Counted from the stretch's first letter, positions 46,290-55,761 are shown. The stretch is DNA of 64,000 nt from Comamonadaceae bacterium OS-4 (GCA_027924025.1 AP026970.1:2316501-2380500), one strand, 5' to 3'. Program-made: numbers and translations. Notes: a model not told the origin generated them from the sequence alone.

Positions 46290-47140
46290 GCGACCAAGCG
46301 AAGTTGAAAATGAGCCGAAAAGCGAGCACCCAAGCCGGGGCGGCAGTGCGATCTGCGCAGGTCAAGGAGGAGCCCGCAAAGCGGGCGGGGGACACGGAGC
46401 AGAACGCTCTGCCGCCCGGGCGCAGCGCACCAGCGACCTCCCCTCAGCCGCTAACAAAACAGCTACTAGCCGAGTTCGCAGGCACCGCCGCCCTGCTCTG
46501 CGCAGTGATCGGCTCCGGCATCATGGCCCAGCGCATGAGCGGCGGCAACTACGGCGTGGCGCTCTTGGCCAACACCTTGGCCACCGTGTTCGCGCTCTAC
46601 GTGCTGATTGAAAGCCTGGGCCCCGTGAGCGGCGCCCATTTCAACCCGCTGGTTACGCTCGTTATGTGGTCAAAAGGGCAGCTAGCGCACGCCAATAGTG
46701 CGCGAGCAGCTACGCTTTTTATAGCAGCCCAACTCTCCGGCGCCGTGGCGGGTGCAGCGCTGGCCAACGCCATGTTCGAGCTGCCCCTGCTGCACTTCAG
46801 CCACCACCTGCGCGGCGGCTGGGACGCTGCCGGCCAGTTCACCGGCTGGGGTCAATGGGTGGCCGAAGCCGTGGCCACAGGCGGGTTGCTGTTCACCATC
46901 CTGCGCGCACCCGAGGGCAAAGCCCCTGCGCTGGTGGCCTGCTACATCGGCGCGGCCTACTGGTTCACTGCCAGCACCTCGTTTGCCAACCCGGCGGCCG
47001 TCATGGGCCGCATGTTCAGCGACACCTTTGCCGGCATCGCCTCGGCCAGCGCTATCGGCTTTGTGCTGGCGCAAACCGTGGGCGCGGCCCTCGGCGTCGC
47101 CTTGGCCCACGCACTTTCCCCCCAAAAGACTTCTGTATGA
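46286..47140 (+). CDS. Aquaglyceroporin of the ars operon (AqpS-like)
   Basis: A MIP-family channel of 284 residues. The first 58 residues (KASTQAGAAVRSAQVKEEPA, GRSAPATSPQP) are a charged, low-complexity extension not typical of aquaporins. Then helices start at LTKQLLAEFAGTAALLCAVI. The first NPA box reads NPL (GAHFNPLVTL); the second is NPA (FANPAAVMGR). In Sinorhizobium meliloti, AqpS in an arsR-aqpS-arsC-arsH operon lets As(III) leave the cell by diffusion. Residues about 131-147 (LAHANSARAATLFIAA) are encoded by an interspersed repeat, replacing part of the loop and helix after the first NPA box. Overlaps neighbours by 4 bases on both sides. Confidence 0.88.
   Translation: MSDQAKLKMSRKASTQAGAAVRSAQVKEEPAKRAGDTEQNALPPGRSAPATSPQPLTKQLLAEFAGTAALLCAVIGSGIMAQRMSGGNYGVALLANTLATVFALYVLIESLGPVSGAHFNPLVTLVMWSKGQLAHANSARAATLFIAAQLSGAVAGAALANAMFELPLLHFSHHLRGGWDAAGQFTGWGQWVAEAVATGGLLFTILRAPEGKAPALVACYIGAAYWFTASTSFANPAAVMGRMFSDTFAGIASASAIGFVLAQTVGAALGVALAHALSPQKTSV
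46679..46730 (-). repeat. Interspersed hairpin repeat, copy inside the aquaporin gene
   Basis: Minus strand: GCTATAAAAAGCGTAGC, GCTCGCGCACTATTGG, CGTGCGCTAGC. The gene is on the plus strand, so it reads the same repeat strand and frame as the coding copies in dnaX, addA, addB and the RNA methyltransferase. Confidence 0.8.
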
Positions 47141-47556
47141 GCATCACCATTTTTCACAACACCGCCTGCGGCACCTCGCGCAACACTTTGGCCATGATCC
47201 GCAACAGCGGTGTGGAACCTACTGTCGTTGAGTACCTGAAAACCCCGCCCACCAAAGCCCGCCTGCAAGAGCTGCTGGCCGCCATGGGCACCGGCCCCCG
47301 CGAGCTGCTGCGCGAAAAAGGCACGCCCTTTGCAGAGCTGGATTTGGCGAATGCAAAGTGGACCGACGACGAGCTGCTGGACTTCATGCTGGCCCACCCC
47401 ATCCTCATCAACCGCCCCGTGGTGGAAACACCCCTGGGCACCCGCCTCTGCCGCCCCTCCGAGCTAGTGCTGGACATCCTGCCCCAGGCCCAGCAAGCTG
47501 CCTTCACCAAGGAAGACGGCGAAGCGGTGGTGAACGACAAGGGCCAACGTGTCTGA
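47137..47556 (+). CDS. arsC: Arsenate reductase, glutaredoxin type
   Basis: 139 residues, thioredoxin fold. Catalytic Cys in [17 protein letters not shown], the arsenate-binding Arg in [20 protein letters not shown], all in normal positions. Reduces arsenate to arsenite with glutathione and glutaredoxin. ATG overlaps the aquaporin stop (ATGA) and its end overlaps arsH by 8 bases. Confidence 0.96.
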   Translation: MSITIFHNTACGTSRNTLAMIRNSGVEPTVVEYLKTPPTKARLQELLAAMGTGPRELLREKGTPFAELDLANAKWTDDELLDFMLAHPILINRPVVETPLGTRLCRPSELVLDILPQAQQAAFTKEDGEAVVNDKGQRV

Positions 47557-48268
47557 TTTGCTGAGCACCCTGCCCCAGTTGGAGGCTGCGCACTTCCGCC
47601 TGCCGGATGCCGCCGCGCTGCGCCCAACGCCCTCCACCCATGCGCCGCGCATTGCGCTGCTCTATGGGTCGTTGCGGCACCGGTCCTTCAGCCGCCTGCT
47701 GACCGAAGAAGCCGCCCGCCTGCTGCAAGCCATGGGGGCGGAGACCCGCATCTTCAATCCCAGCGGCCTGCCCCTGCCCGACGACGCGCCCGACACCCAC
47801 CCCAAGGTGCAAGAGTTGCGCGAGCTGACTCAGTGGAGCGAAGGCATGGTCTGGACATCTCCCGAGCGGCATGGCGCCATGACCGGCATCATGAAAGCGC
47901 AGATCGACTGGATTCCACTCAACAGCGGCGCAGTGCGCCCCACCCAAGGTAAGACGCTGGCAGTGATGCAGGTGAGCGGCGGCTCGCAAAGCTTCAACGC
48001 CGTCAACCAGATGCGCGTCTTGGGCCGCTGGATGCGCATGGTCACCATCCCCAACCAAAGCTCGGTGGCCAAAGCGTTTATGGAATTCGGCGACGACGAC
48101 CGCATGAAGCCCTCCAGCTACTTTGACCGTGTGGTCGATGTGATGGAAGAGCTGGTGAAATTCACCCTGCTCACCCGCGATGCGTCCGACTACCTGGTGG
48201 ACCGCTACAGCGAACGCAAAGAGAGCGCTGAGCAACTGATGAAGCGGGTGAATCAGCGTAGCCTGTAA
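47549..48268 (+). CDS. arsH: ArsH NADPH-dependent FMN reductase / organoarsenical oxidase
   Basis: 239 residues from a GTG start at 47549. Flavodoxin-like fold with FMN loop [20 protein letters not shown], substrate region [20 protein letters not shown] and [21 protein letters not shown], all standard for ArsH. It oxidises trivalent methylarsenicals and is common in operons with aquaglyceroporins. Three bases separate it from arsA. Confidence 0.95.
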   Translation: MSDLLSTLPQLEAAHFRLPDAAALRPTPSTHAPRIALLYGSLRHRSFSRLLTEEAARLLQAMGAETRIFNPSGLPLPDDAPDTHPKVQELRELTQWSEGMVWTSPERHGAMTGIMKAQIDWIPLNSGAVRPTQGKTLAVMQVSGGSQSFNAVNQMRVLGRWMRMVTIPNQSSVAKAFMEFGDDDRMKPSSYFDRVVDVMEELVKFTLLTRDASDYLVDRYSERKESAEQLMKRVNQRSL

Positions 48269-48271
48269 ACC

Positions 48272-50068
48272 ATGACCGCACTTCAGCTCCTGCAGCACCC
48301 CACCCGCCACCTGTTCTTCACCGGCAAGGGCGGCGTGGGCAAAACCTCGCTGTCCACCGCCTGCGCGATTGCACTGGCAGACAGCGGCAAAAAGGTGCTG
48401 CTGGTGAGCACCGATGCGGCGAGCAACCTGGACGAGATGCTGGGCATCACACTGGCCAACACGCCGGTGCCGGTGCCCGGAGTGCCCGGCTTGTCGGTGC
48501 TCAACATCGACCCCGACAACGCGGCCCAAAGCTACCGCGCGCGGGTGCTGGCGCAGATGGCCCCTACCAGTACGGAGGCCGAGCGCAGCCAGGTGCAAGA
48601 GCAGTTGTCCGGTGCCTGCACCACCGAGATTGCCGCGTTTGACGAATTCGCCAACCTGCTCAGTGGCGACGCTGCAGGCTATGACCATGTGGTGTTTGAC
48701 ACCGCGCCCACCGGCCACACCCTGCGCCTCTTGAGCCTGCCCAAAGCCTGGACTGGCTTTCTGGCAGACAACGACCGGGGCGCGTCCTGCCTCGGGCCGC
48801 ACTCGGGCCTCAAGATGCAGGAGGCGCGCTTTGCTCAAGCGCTGCAGACCTTGAGTGACCCGGCGCAAACCACCGTGGTGCTGGTCACGCGGCCGGATGT
48901 GGGTGCGATTGCCGAGGCCGCGCGCACCTCGCTGGAGCTACAAGACCTAGGGCTGCACAACCAGCGACTGGCCATCAATGGTGTGTTCCATGCCAGCGTG
49001 GCGGGCGATGCGGTGGCGACGGCTTTTGAAGCCTTGGGAGCCGAAGCGCTGGCCGCCATCCCCGCACATTTGCAGGCGCTGCCGCAAGACCGCATTCCCC
49101 TGCGCGCCTTGGACACCGTGGGCTTGCCCGCCCTGCGCGCGCTGCTGTCCTGCGACGACACCGCAGCACCAAGTGCATCAGCACTTCCCGCACCTGCCAC
49201 AGGCCCGGCCCAGCACGCGCCCACCTACACGGATCACACCCTCAGCGCGCTCACCGATGCGCTCGCCGCCCCTGGGCGTGGGCTCATCATGGTCATGGGC
49301 AAAGGCGGCGTGGGCAAAACCACGATCGCGGCTGTCATCGCTGCGGGCTTGGTGCAACGTGGTCACTCGGTGCACCTGAGCACCACCGACCCCGCCGATC
49401 ACTTGCAAGTGACCGTGGACGGCAGACTGCCTGGCCTGAAAGTGGACCGCATAGACCCTAAGGCCGAGACTGAAAAGTACATCGCCAAAGTGATGGCGGC
49501 CAAGTCACCCGGCTTGGATGCTGAGGGCATTGCGTTGTTGCGCGAAGACCTGCAGTCGCCCTGCACTGAAGAGGTGGCCGTGTTCCACGCGTTCTCGCGC
49601 ATCGTGAATGAGGCGCGCAGTGCCTTCGTGGTGCTGGACACTGCACCCACCGGCCACAGCCTGCTGCTGATGGACGCCACCGGCGCTTATCACCGCCAGA
49701 TGCTGCGTGAGTACGGCGACGCCAACCCCGGCCGCCTTGTCACTCCTCTGATGCGCCTGCAAGACCCCGATCACACCAAAATTGTGCTGGTCACGCTGCC
49801 CGAAATCACGCCCGTGTCGCAAGCGGCCGCGCTGCAGGACGACCTGCGCCGCGCCAAGATTGAGCCCTATGCGTGGGTCATCAACAAAAGCATGGCCGCT
49901 GCCGGCACACGCGATCCGCTATTGGCAGCACGACTGGCCGGGGAAGTAAAACAGATGGCCCGGATTTCCCACGGTCTGTCACAGCACAGCTATGTGGTGC
50001 CCTGGATGGCCGAGCGGCCGGTGGGCCTTACTGCGCTGGGGGCGTTGACTACGCTATCAAAAGAATAG
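48272..50068 (+). CDS. arsA: Arsenical pump-driving ATPase ArsA
   Basis: 598 residues in two homologous halves. P-loops GKGGVGKTSLS (residues about 18-28) and GKGGVGKTTIA (about 344-354), each with the DTAPTGHTLRLL or DTAPTGHSLLLM signature. The three metalloid-binding Cys of the R773 protein have counterparts: LSGACTTEIAAFDEF, RGASCLGPHSG, LQSPCTEEVAVFHAF. ArsA normally energises the ArsB membrane pump and gets As(III) from ArsD; neither is in this operon. The last codons (LSKE and TAG at 50066-50068) are inside an interspersed repeat. Normal full length suggests it is functional. Confidence 0.95.
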   Translation: MTALQLLQHPTRHLFFTGKGGVGKTSLSTACAIALADSGKKVLLVSTDAASNLDEMLGITLANTPVPVPGVPGLSVLNIDPDNAAQSYRARVLAQMAPTSTEAERSQVQEQLSGACTTEIAAFDEFANLLSGDAAGYDHVVFDTAPTGHTLRLLSLPKAWTGFLADNDRGASCLGPHSGLKMQEARFAQALQTLSDPAQTTVVLVTRPDVGAIAEAARTSLELQDLGLHNQRLAINGVFHASVAGDAVATAFEALGAEALAAIPAHLQALPQDRIPLRALDTVGLPALRALLSCDDTAAPSASALPAPATGPAQHAPTYTDHTLSALTDALAAPGRGLIMVMGKGGVGKTTIAAVIAAGLVQRGHSVHLSTTDPADHLQVTVDGRLPGLKVDRIDPKAETEKYIAKVMAAKSPGLDAEGIALLREDLQSPCTEEVAVFHAFSRIVNEARSAFVVLDTAPTGHSLLLMDATGAYHRQMLREYGDANPGRLVTPLMRLQDPDHTKIVLVTLPEITPVSQAAALQDDLRRAKIEPYAWVINKSMAAAGTRDPLLAARLAGEVKQMARISHGLSQHSYVVPWMAERPVGLTALGALTTLSKE

Positions 50069-50112
50069 CTGCTCGCGCATATTCCACGAGCGCTAGAGGC
50101 ACTTTTTATTTA
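50052..50112 (+). repeat. Interspersed hairpin repeat, copy at the arsA 3' end
   Basis: CGCTATCAAAAGAATAGC, GCTGCTCGCGCATATTCC, GAGCGCTAGAGGCACTTTTT. It carries the arsA stop (TAG 50066-50068) and, at its far edge, the TAA stop of the opposite-strand gene (50110-50112). Close to a consensus copy. Confidence 0.85.
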
Positions 50113-50496
50113 AAACTTGTCAGCTGCCGTGCGGAAACCCAGTCGCTTCAAACGCAGCGCCGCTGCACAGGCCAGTGTCACGCCCAGCAGCACTTCCGCC
50201 CAGATGGTGAGGTTGGTCACCAGCGTGTGCTCCGAGCACAGGGCCAGGGTGTAGTGCAAGAGCCCGTCCACCCCCAACAAGCCATAGGCGGCCAACAAAA
50301 CCGCTGCCAACCGCGACCAGCCCAGCCGGCTGGCGATCAAGGACAGCCCGCCCACACCCGCTACCGCCAACCAGGCCAGATACACCGACTCCCGCGTCAT
50401 CCACACCGGCAAGCCGGGATAGAACGCGATGTACTCCGCGTTGTGCGCGAAGTGCGTGAGGCTGGCGAGGGTGTAGAGGGCGATGAGAGGGTTCAT
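50110..50496 (-). CDS. Small membrane protein of unknown function
   Basis: 128 residues from the ATG at 50496 (MNPLIALYTL; 132 from 50508). Four predicted membrane helices: residues about 5-15 plus 30-55, 65-90 and 100-120, with a conserved-looking loop HFAHNAEYIAFYPGLPVWMT. I recall similar small proteins described only as hypothetical. It converges on arsA across the repeat, so it is not part of the ars operon by strand. No function can be assigned. Confidence 0.65.
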   Translation of the reverse strand: MNPLIALYTLASLTHFAHNAEYIAFYPGLPVWMTRESVYLAWLAVAGVGGLSLIASRLGWSRLAAVLLAAYGLLGVDGLLHYTLALCSEHTLVTNLTIWAEVLLGVTLACAAALRLKRLGFRTAADKF

Positions 50497-50520
50497 GATC
50501 CAGCGCAAAAAGCAGAGGTG

Positions 50521-50796
50521 TCAGTGATCTTTGTTCGTGATGACCTTGTCGCCCCTGCGCGGCTTGCCCGCGCGGCCGGCTTTGGACCAGTCGTAGTCCT
50601 GGCCGTCGGGGGTTTTGCCGTCCACCACGGCGTCCACGCCCTGCTTGCCTACGTTTTGCGGGTTCTCGCTGGCCATGGTCACGAAGGTGTAGCCGGCATC
50701 GCGCTTTTCCTTGGTGATTTGCAGGGCGTGCACCAAGTCTGCGGTTTCAGCGCCGTGAGATTGACCTTCGGTGTCGGTCCAGTAGATTTTGAACAT
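50521..50796 (-). CDS. Hypothetical protein, 91 residues
   Basis: A short soluble protein (KIYWTDTEGQSHGAETADLV at the N-terminus, GRAGKPRRGDKVITNKDH at the C-terminus) without a signal peptide or membrane helix. The GGG-poor, charged tail is basic. A helix-rich middle (LVHALQITKEKRDAGYTFVT) suggests a small folded domain. It sits between two minus-strand genes with gaps of 24 and 32 bases. Family not recognised. Confidence 0.65.
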   Translation of the reverse strand: MFKIYWTDTEGQSHGAETADLVHALQITKEKRDAGYTFVTMASENPQNVGKQGVDAVVDGKTPDGQDYDWSKAGRAGKPRRGDKVITNKDH

Positions 50797-50828
50797 GGGG
50801 AGCCCTCGTCAATTCAGCACAGAGCCGC

Positions 50829-51329
50829 TCAGTCCAGCCACTTTTGCATGAAGCCGGCCTGCCCCATCGCAGGATCCAGCTCGTAGTAGGCAAAGCCCAC
50901 CCGGCGGTACAACTTTTCGGCACCGGTGTTACCCGAGAGCACTTCCAGCGTCAGCTTACAGGCGCCGCGCTCGCGTGCGATAGTCTCGGCCAAGGCTAAC
51001 ATCTGTTCACCGATGCGCTGGCCGCGGTAACCCGCCAGCACCGCCACATCGTGCACATTGACCAAAGGCTTGCACTTGAAGGTGGAAAACCCTTCAATGC
51101 AATTCACCAAGCCCACGGGCACCGAGTCGTCTGCAGAGGCAAACGCCAGCACGCTGTAGGCCTGCGGGCGCGCAGCCAGCGAGGGCACCAAGTGCGCTTT
51201 GGCAAAGTCGCTCAAGGGCTCGCCGCCGCCCATGGGGTCGCTGGCATAAGCGTCCAGCAACATGACCAAGGCCGCTGCATGCACCGGGTTGGCGTAATCC
51301 GCCTGCGTCACTCGAATGGCTGTGCTCAT
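50829..51329 (-). CDS. GNAT family N-acetyltransferase
   Basis: 166 residues with the acetyl-CoA site VAVLAGYRGQRIGEQMLALA (R/Q-x-x-G-x-G/A pattern) and the C-terminal LYRRVGFAYYEL. N-terminal region VTQADYANPVHAAALVMLLD includes the substrate side. Acceptor unknown. Four bases separate it from the end of glmM upstream, so the two are probably cotranscribed, though not functionally tied as far as I can tell. Confidence 0.88.
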   Translation of the reverse strand: MSTAIRVTQADYANPVHAAALVMLLDAYASDPMGGGEPLSDFAKAHLVPSLAARPQAYSVLAFASADDSVPVGLVNCIEGFSTFKCKPLVNVHDVAVLAGYRGQRIGEQMLALAETIARERGACKLTLEVLSGNTGAEKLYRRVGFAYYELDPAMGQAGFMQKWLD

Positions 51330-51333
51330 GGCC

Positions 51334-52665
51334 TCAGGCTTTCAAGGTGTCGGCAATGCGCTGCGCGCAGCTTTGCGCCATGGTGGCATCGCGGGCCTCT
51401 ACCATCACGCGCACCAAAGGTTCGGTACCGCTCGCGCGGATGAGCACGCGGCCGCTGTCGCCCAGCGCAGCTTCGGCAGCCTTGGTTTCTTCAGCCATGC
51501 GGGTGTTGCTCTTCCAGTCCTGGCCGGGCGTCAGACGCACATTGATCAAGGTCTGGGGAAACAGCGTGACGCCGGTCAACAACTCGGCCATGGTTTTGCC
51601 GCTGCGGACGCAGGCTTGCAGCACCTGCAGGGCAGACACCAAGCCGTCGCCGGTGGTGTGTTTGTCCAGCGCCAATAGGTGACCCGAGCCTTCACCACCC
51701 AAGATCCACTTGTGCTTTTCCAGCTCTTCGAGCACATAACGGTCGCCCACCTTGGCACGCACAAACTGCACACCGCGGGACTTGAGGGCGACTTCCACCG
51801 CCATGTTGGTCATGAGCGTGCCCACTACGCCGGGCACATGCTCGTCACGGCCCAAGCGGTCGTCGGCCATCAGGTACAGCAACTCGTCCCCGTTGTAGAG
51901 GCGGCCATCGGCATCCACCAGTTGCAGGCGGTCAGCGTCGCCGTCGAGCGCGATGCCGAAGTCGGCCTTGTGCTCTTGGACCGCCTTCACCAGCGCTTCG
52001 GGGTGGGTGGCGCCCACACCTTTGTTGATGTTCAAGCCATCGGGCGTGCAGCCGATCGCAATGACTTCAGCGCCCAACTCGTGGAACACCTTGGGTGCAA
52101 TGTGATACGCCGCACCGTGTGCGGCATCGACCACGAGCTTCATGCCCTTCAAGGTCAGGTCATTGGCAAATGTGCTTTTGCAAAACTCGATGTAGCGGCC
52201 GGCGGCGTCTTCCAAGCGGCGGGTTTTGCCCAGACTGGCGGAGTCCACCCACACCGGGGGTTTCTCGAGTTCCGCCTCAACAGCCAGCTCCCAAGCGTCG
52301 GGCAATTTACTGCCTTTGGCGTTAAAGAACTTGATGCCGTTGTCTGCAAACGGGTTGTGGCTAGCGCTGATAACCACGCCCAACGACGCGCGCTGGGCGC
52401 GGGTCAGGTAGGCCACCCCCGGGGTGGGCAGCGGGCCCAGCAGCACTACGTCGACCCCTGCGGAGTTAAAGCCGCTTTCCAGGGCACTCTCCAGCATGTA
52501 GCCGGAAATCCGGGTGTCCTTGCCGATGAGCACCGTGGGGCGCGCCTCGGTTTCCTTGAGCACATGGCCCACTGCATGCGCCAGGCGCAACACGAAGTCG
52601 GGGGTAATGGGCGCTTGACCCACCGTGCCGCGAATGCCGTCAGTGCCGAAATATCTTCTTCCCAT
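51334..52665 (-). CDS. glmM: Phosphoglucosamine mutase
   Basis: 443 residues; converts glucosamine-6-phosphate to glucosamine-1-phosphate for cell-wall UDP-GlcNAc. Active-site phosphoserine loop [18 protein letters not shown], metal loop [13 protein letters not shown], sugar loop [19 protein letters not shown], and phosphate loop [15 protein letters not shown]. Part of the ftsH-folP-glmM order. Confidence 0.98.
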   Translation of the reverse strand: MGRRYFGTDGIRGTVGQAPITPDFVLRLAHAVGHVLKETEARPTVLIGKDTRISGYMLESALESGFNSAGVDVVLLGPLPTPGVAYLTRAQRASLGVVISASHNPFADNGIKFFNAKGSKLPDAWELAVEAELEKPPVWVDSASLGKTRRLEDAAGRYIEFCKSTFANDLTLKGMKLVVDAAHGAAYHIAPKVFHELGAEVIAIGCTPDGLNINKGVGATHPEALVKAVQEHKADFGIALDGDADRLQLVDADGRLYNGDELLYLMADDRLGRDEHVPGVVGTLMTNMAVEVALKSRGVQFVRAKVGDRYVLEELEKHKWILGGEGSGHLLALDKHTTGDGLVSALQVLQACVRSGKTMAELLTGVTLFPQTLINVRLTPGQDWKSNTRMAEETKAAEAALGDSGRVLIRASGTEPLVRVMVEARDATMAQSCAQRIADTLKA

Positions 52666-52702
52666 AGGTTCTTTCTGTTGGTTTTGTGTTTGATGAATCA
52701 GC

Positions 52703-52733
52703 CACTGGCATTTGCCATTGAGAAATGCCAGTG
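52703..52733. other. Perfect hairpin between folP and glmM
   Basis: CACTGGCATTT (52703-52713) and AAATGCCAGTG (52723-52733), an 11-base perfect stem with a 9-base loop. On the transcribed minus strand it has no T run after it, so it is not a standard terminator; it could protect or pause the folP-glmM message. Confidence 0.5.
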
Positions 52734-52746
52734 AAAAATGAATGCG

Positions 52747-53652
52747 CTAGCTATCGAGGTCCCGGGCTAGCGCGCGCGGACGCTGCTCTGACCACATGGC
52801 AGCCAGCACCCGGAGTCCGCTGATGGTGTCGCGCACATCATGCACCCGCACCACATGCGCGCCGTTTTGGACTGCCAGCACCGCCGCCGTCACGCTAGGT
52901 GCAAGGCGCTGTTCGATACCGAGTCCTGCCCCATGCGACGAACCCGTTTGGGTTACCGCCACCAGGGACGATTTGCGCGACCAGCCCGCCAGTACCGCAT
53001 AGCCTTGCGGCACGGCCTCCGCCTGGCGCGCGAGCAGTGAAAAATTCTGCGCCACTGTTTTGCCGAAGCCTATGCCCGGGTCGAGACAAATCCGCGTCGA
53101 ATCGACTCCCAGCCCTTTTAAATCAAGCGCAAGCTGCTGCAAAAATGAGAGCACTTGGGGAACGACATCACCGGCCATCGGCGCCGACTGCATGGTCTGC
53201 GGATCACGGTGCATGTGCATCAGGCACACCCCGCAGTTTGGGTGAGCCGCCACCACGTCTCGTCCAGTCTTGCCGCTCGCATCACCACGCCAACGCAAAG
53301 CCCACACGTCGTTGATGATGTCTGCACCCAAGTCCAACGCTGCCTGCATCACCGCTGGCTTGTAGGTATCCACCGACACCGGCACGCCCAAAGTCACTGC
53401 ATGGCGGATGACCGGCAATACCCGGGCAAGCTCTTCCTCCGAGCTCACTGGTGGCGCGCCCGGGCGGGTGGACTCGCCGCCGATATCGAGAATATCCGCC
53501 CCATCCCGGAGCAACGCTTCGCAGTGCGCCATGGCTGCAGAGCTGGTGGCATGCTGACCACCGTCCGAAAACGAATCCGGGGTGACGTTGACAATCCCCA
53601 TGACACGGGGACGGCTGAGGTCGATCGAAAAGCGGGAGGTCTGCCAATGCAT
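52747..53652 (-). CDS. folP: Dihydropteroate synthase
   Basis: 301 residues; condenses p-aminobenzoate with the pterin pyrophosphate in folate synthesis (the sulfonamide target). Signatures: MGIVNVTPDSFSDGG, LDIGGESTRPGAPPVS, PVSVDTYKPAV, NDVWALRW, DPGIGFGKTVAQNFSLL, GWSRKSSL. Follows ftsH on the same strand with a hairpin between. Normal length. Confidence 0.97.
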   Translation of the reverse strand: MHWQTSRFSIDLSRPRVMGIVNVTPDSFSDGGQHATSSAAMAHCEALLRDGADILDIGGESTRPGAPPVSSEEELARVLPVIRHAVTLGVPVSVDTYKPAVMQAALDLGADIINDVWALRWRGDASGKTGRDVVAAHPNCGVCLMHMHRDPQTMQSAPMAGDVVPQVLSFLQQLALDLKGLGVDSTRICLDPGIGFGKTVAQNFSLLARQAEAVPQGYAVLAGWSRKSSLVAVTQTGSSHGAGLGIEQRLAPSVTAAVLAVQNGAHVVRVHDVRDTISGLRVLAAMWSEQRPRALARDLDS

Positions 53653-53673
53653 AGAACACCATTATCCCCAATG

Positions 53674-53699
53674 AAAACAGGGCCCGAAGGCCCTGTTTT
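53674..53699. terminator. Terminator hairpin between ftsH and folP
   Basis: AAAACAGGGCC (53674-53684) and GGCCCTGTTTT (53689-53699) with a CGAA loop; T-rich on either strand. It should reduce read-through from ftsH into folP. Confidence 0.75.
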
Positions 53700-53718
53700 T
53701 CACACAAACGCGATTTAG

Positions 53719-55641
53719 TTACGCTGCGTTCGGCGCTGGTTCTGCAGCAACTGCTGCTGCACCACCGCCACCGCCGCTGTTGGGCGGAGTGCGAGGGGTC
53801 CAGTCCTTCGGAGGACGGGGCTCGCGGCCGGCCATGATGTCGTCCAGTTGGTCGCTATCGATGGTTTCCCACTCCAGCAAGGCCTTGGCCATGGCGTGCA
53901 TCTTGTCTTGGTTGTCTTCAATCAGCTTGCGTGCCAAGGTGTATTGCTGATCGATGATGCGGCGAACCTCAGAGTCCACCTTTTGCATGGTTTGCTCACT
54001 CATGCTGGTGGTCTTGGTTACGCTGCGACCCAGAAACACTTCGCCCTCGTTCTCGGCGTACACCATCGGGCCCAAGGCGTCGGTCATACCGTAGCGGGTC
54101 ACCATGTCACGGGCGATCGAGGTTGCGCGTTCAAAGTCGTTCGACGCGCCGGTGGTCATTTGGTTCATGAACACTTCTTCGGCGATACGGCCACCGAACA
54201 GCATGCTGATTTGATTCAGCATGAATTCGCTGTCATAGGAGTAGCGGTCTTGCGAAGGCAGGCTCATAGTCACACCCAAGGCACGGCCACGGGGAATGAT
54301 GGTCACTTTGTGCACCGGGTCGCACTTAGGCAGCATCTTGCCGATCAGGGCGTGACCCGCTTCGTGGTAGGCCGTGTTCTTGCGCTCTTCCTCGGGCATG
54401 ACCATGGACTTGCGCTCAGGTCCCATGATGATCTTGTCCTTGGCCTTTTCGAAGTCCTGCATTTCGACCAAGCGCGCATTGCGGCGGGCGGCCATCAGGG
54501 CTGCTTCGTTGCACAAATTGGCAAGATCAGCACCGCTCATGCCAGGGGTGCCGCGGGCGATCACGCTGGCGCTCACATCCTGGCCCAAGGGCACTTTGCG
54601 CATGTGCACGTTCAGGATCTGTTCACGGCCACGGATATCGGGCAGCGTCACATACACCTGGCGGTCAAAACGGCCGGGGCGCAGCAAAGCGGCATCCAAG
54701 ATGTCAGGGCGGTTGGTCGCAGCTACCACGATCACGCCGACATTGGTCTCAAAGCCGTCCATCTCCACCAGCATCTGGTTCAGAGTTTGTTCGCGCTCGT
54801 CGTTGCCACCGCCCAAGCCGGCACCACGTTGGCGGCCGACGGCGTCAATTTCATCGATAAAGATGATGCAAGGGGCGTTCTTTTTGGCGTTCTCGAACAT
54901 GTCGCGCACACGGGATGCACCCACGCCGACAAACATTTCCACAAAGTCAGAACCGGAGATGCTGAAGAACGGCACCTTGGCTTCACCGGCGATCGACTTG
55001 GCCAACAGCGTTTTACCGGTACCGGGAGGGCCCACCAGCAGCAAACCGCGGGGAATACGGCCACCGAGCTTTTGAAACTTGCTGGGGTCCTTCAAGAAGT
55101 CAACCACTTCCTTGACTTCTTCTTTGGCTTCGTCGCAACCTGCCACGTCGGCGAAGGTCACGGTGTTGGTGTTTTCGTCGAGCAAGCGGGCTTTGCTCTT
55201 GCCGAAGCTGAAAGCTCCGCCCTTGCCGCCACCTTGCATCTGGCGCATGAAGTACACCCACACGCCGATCAACAGCAGCATGGGGCCCCAGCTGACCAGC
55301 AAAGTCATAAGCAGGGAGCCTTCTTCGCGGGGCTTGACATCGAATTTGACGTTGTTGGCAATCAGATCACCGACCAAGCCGCGGTCGAGATAGGTCGCTG
55401 TCGTGCGGACTTTGCGGTCATCAGAGGTGATGGCCAGAATTTCTGTACCGCCCTGCCCCTCTTGGATGATGGCGCTTTTGATCTGGTTGTTGCGGACCTG
55501 CTCCAGGAAGTCGGAATAGCCGACCATGCCAGACGCAGAGGCGCGCGAATCAAATTGCTTGAACACGGTGAACAGCACCAAGGCGATCACCAACCAAACT
55601 GCAACTTTAGAAAACCACTGATTATTCAAGCGAAGCTCCAT
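53719..55641 (-). CDS. ftsH: ATP-dependent zinc metalloprotease FtsH
   Basis: 640-residue inner-membrane AAA+ protease. Two membrane helices (residues about 11-27 and 107-126) flank a periplasmic domain. Walker [14 protein letters not shown], Walker [13 protein letters not shown], second region of homology [20 protein letters not shown], zinc site [10 protein letters not shown]. Ends in a Pro/Gly/Ala tail. Degrades membrane proteins and LpxC. Follows rlmE by 120 bases. Confidence 0.98.
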   Translation of the reverse strand: MELRLNNQWFSKVAVWLVIALVLFTVFKQFDSRASASGMVGYSDFLEQVRNNQIKSAIIQEGQGGTEILAITSDDRKVRTTATYLDRGLVGDLIANNVKFDVKPREEGSLLMTLLVSWGPMLLLIGVWVYFMRQMQGGGKGGAFSFGKSKARLLDENTNTVTFADVAGCDEAKEEVKEVVDFLKDPSKFQKLGGRIPRGLLLVGPPGTGKTLLAKSIAGEAKVPFFSISGSDFVEMFVGVGASRVRDMFENAKKNAPCIIFIDEIDAVGRQRGAGLGGGNDEREQTLNQMLVEMDGFETNVGVIVVAATNRPDILDAALLRPGRFDRQVYVTLPDIRGREQILNVHMRKVPLGQDVSASVIARGTPGMSGADLANLCNEAALMAARRNARLVEMQDFEKAKDKIIMGPERKSMVMPEEERKNTAYHEAGHALIGKMLPKCDPVHKVTIIPRGRALGVTMSLPSQDRYSYDSEFMLNQISMLFGGRIAEEVFMNQMTTGASNDFERATSIARDMVTRYGMTDALGPMVYAENEGEVFLGRSVTKTTSMSEQTMQKVDSEVRRIIDQQYTLARKLIEDNQDKMHAMAKALLEWETIDSDQLDDIMAGREPRPPKDWTPRTPPNSGGGGGAAAVAAEPAPNAA

Positions 55642-55761
55642 TCAGGACGCGAGGGCCCTTGCCCCGCATACATGGCAACCATTTTAGGCCTTTCAAGGAT
55701 GTCGCATACTTTTTTGCTTGCGGACATCCATGGAAATAGCATGGGTTTGATCAACTAAGTC

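Noticed and set aside
52744..52778. GCGCTAGC and GCTAGCGC inverted repeat at the folP end, as another repeat copy
   Set aside because: The blocks GCTAT..ATAGC and AGAGGC and the T tract are missing; it shares only the common GCTAGC core.
53848..55758. Open frame of about 636 codons opposite ftsH
   Set aside because: Antisense shadow of a highly conserved gene; no domain recognised.
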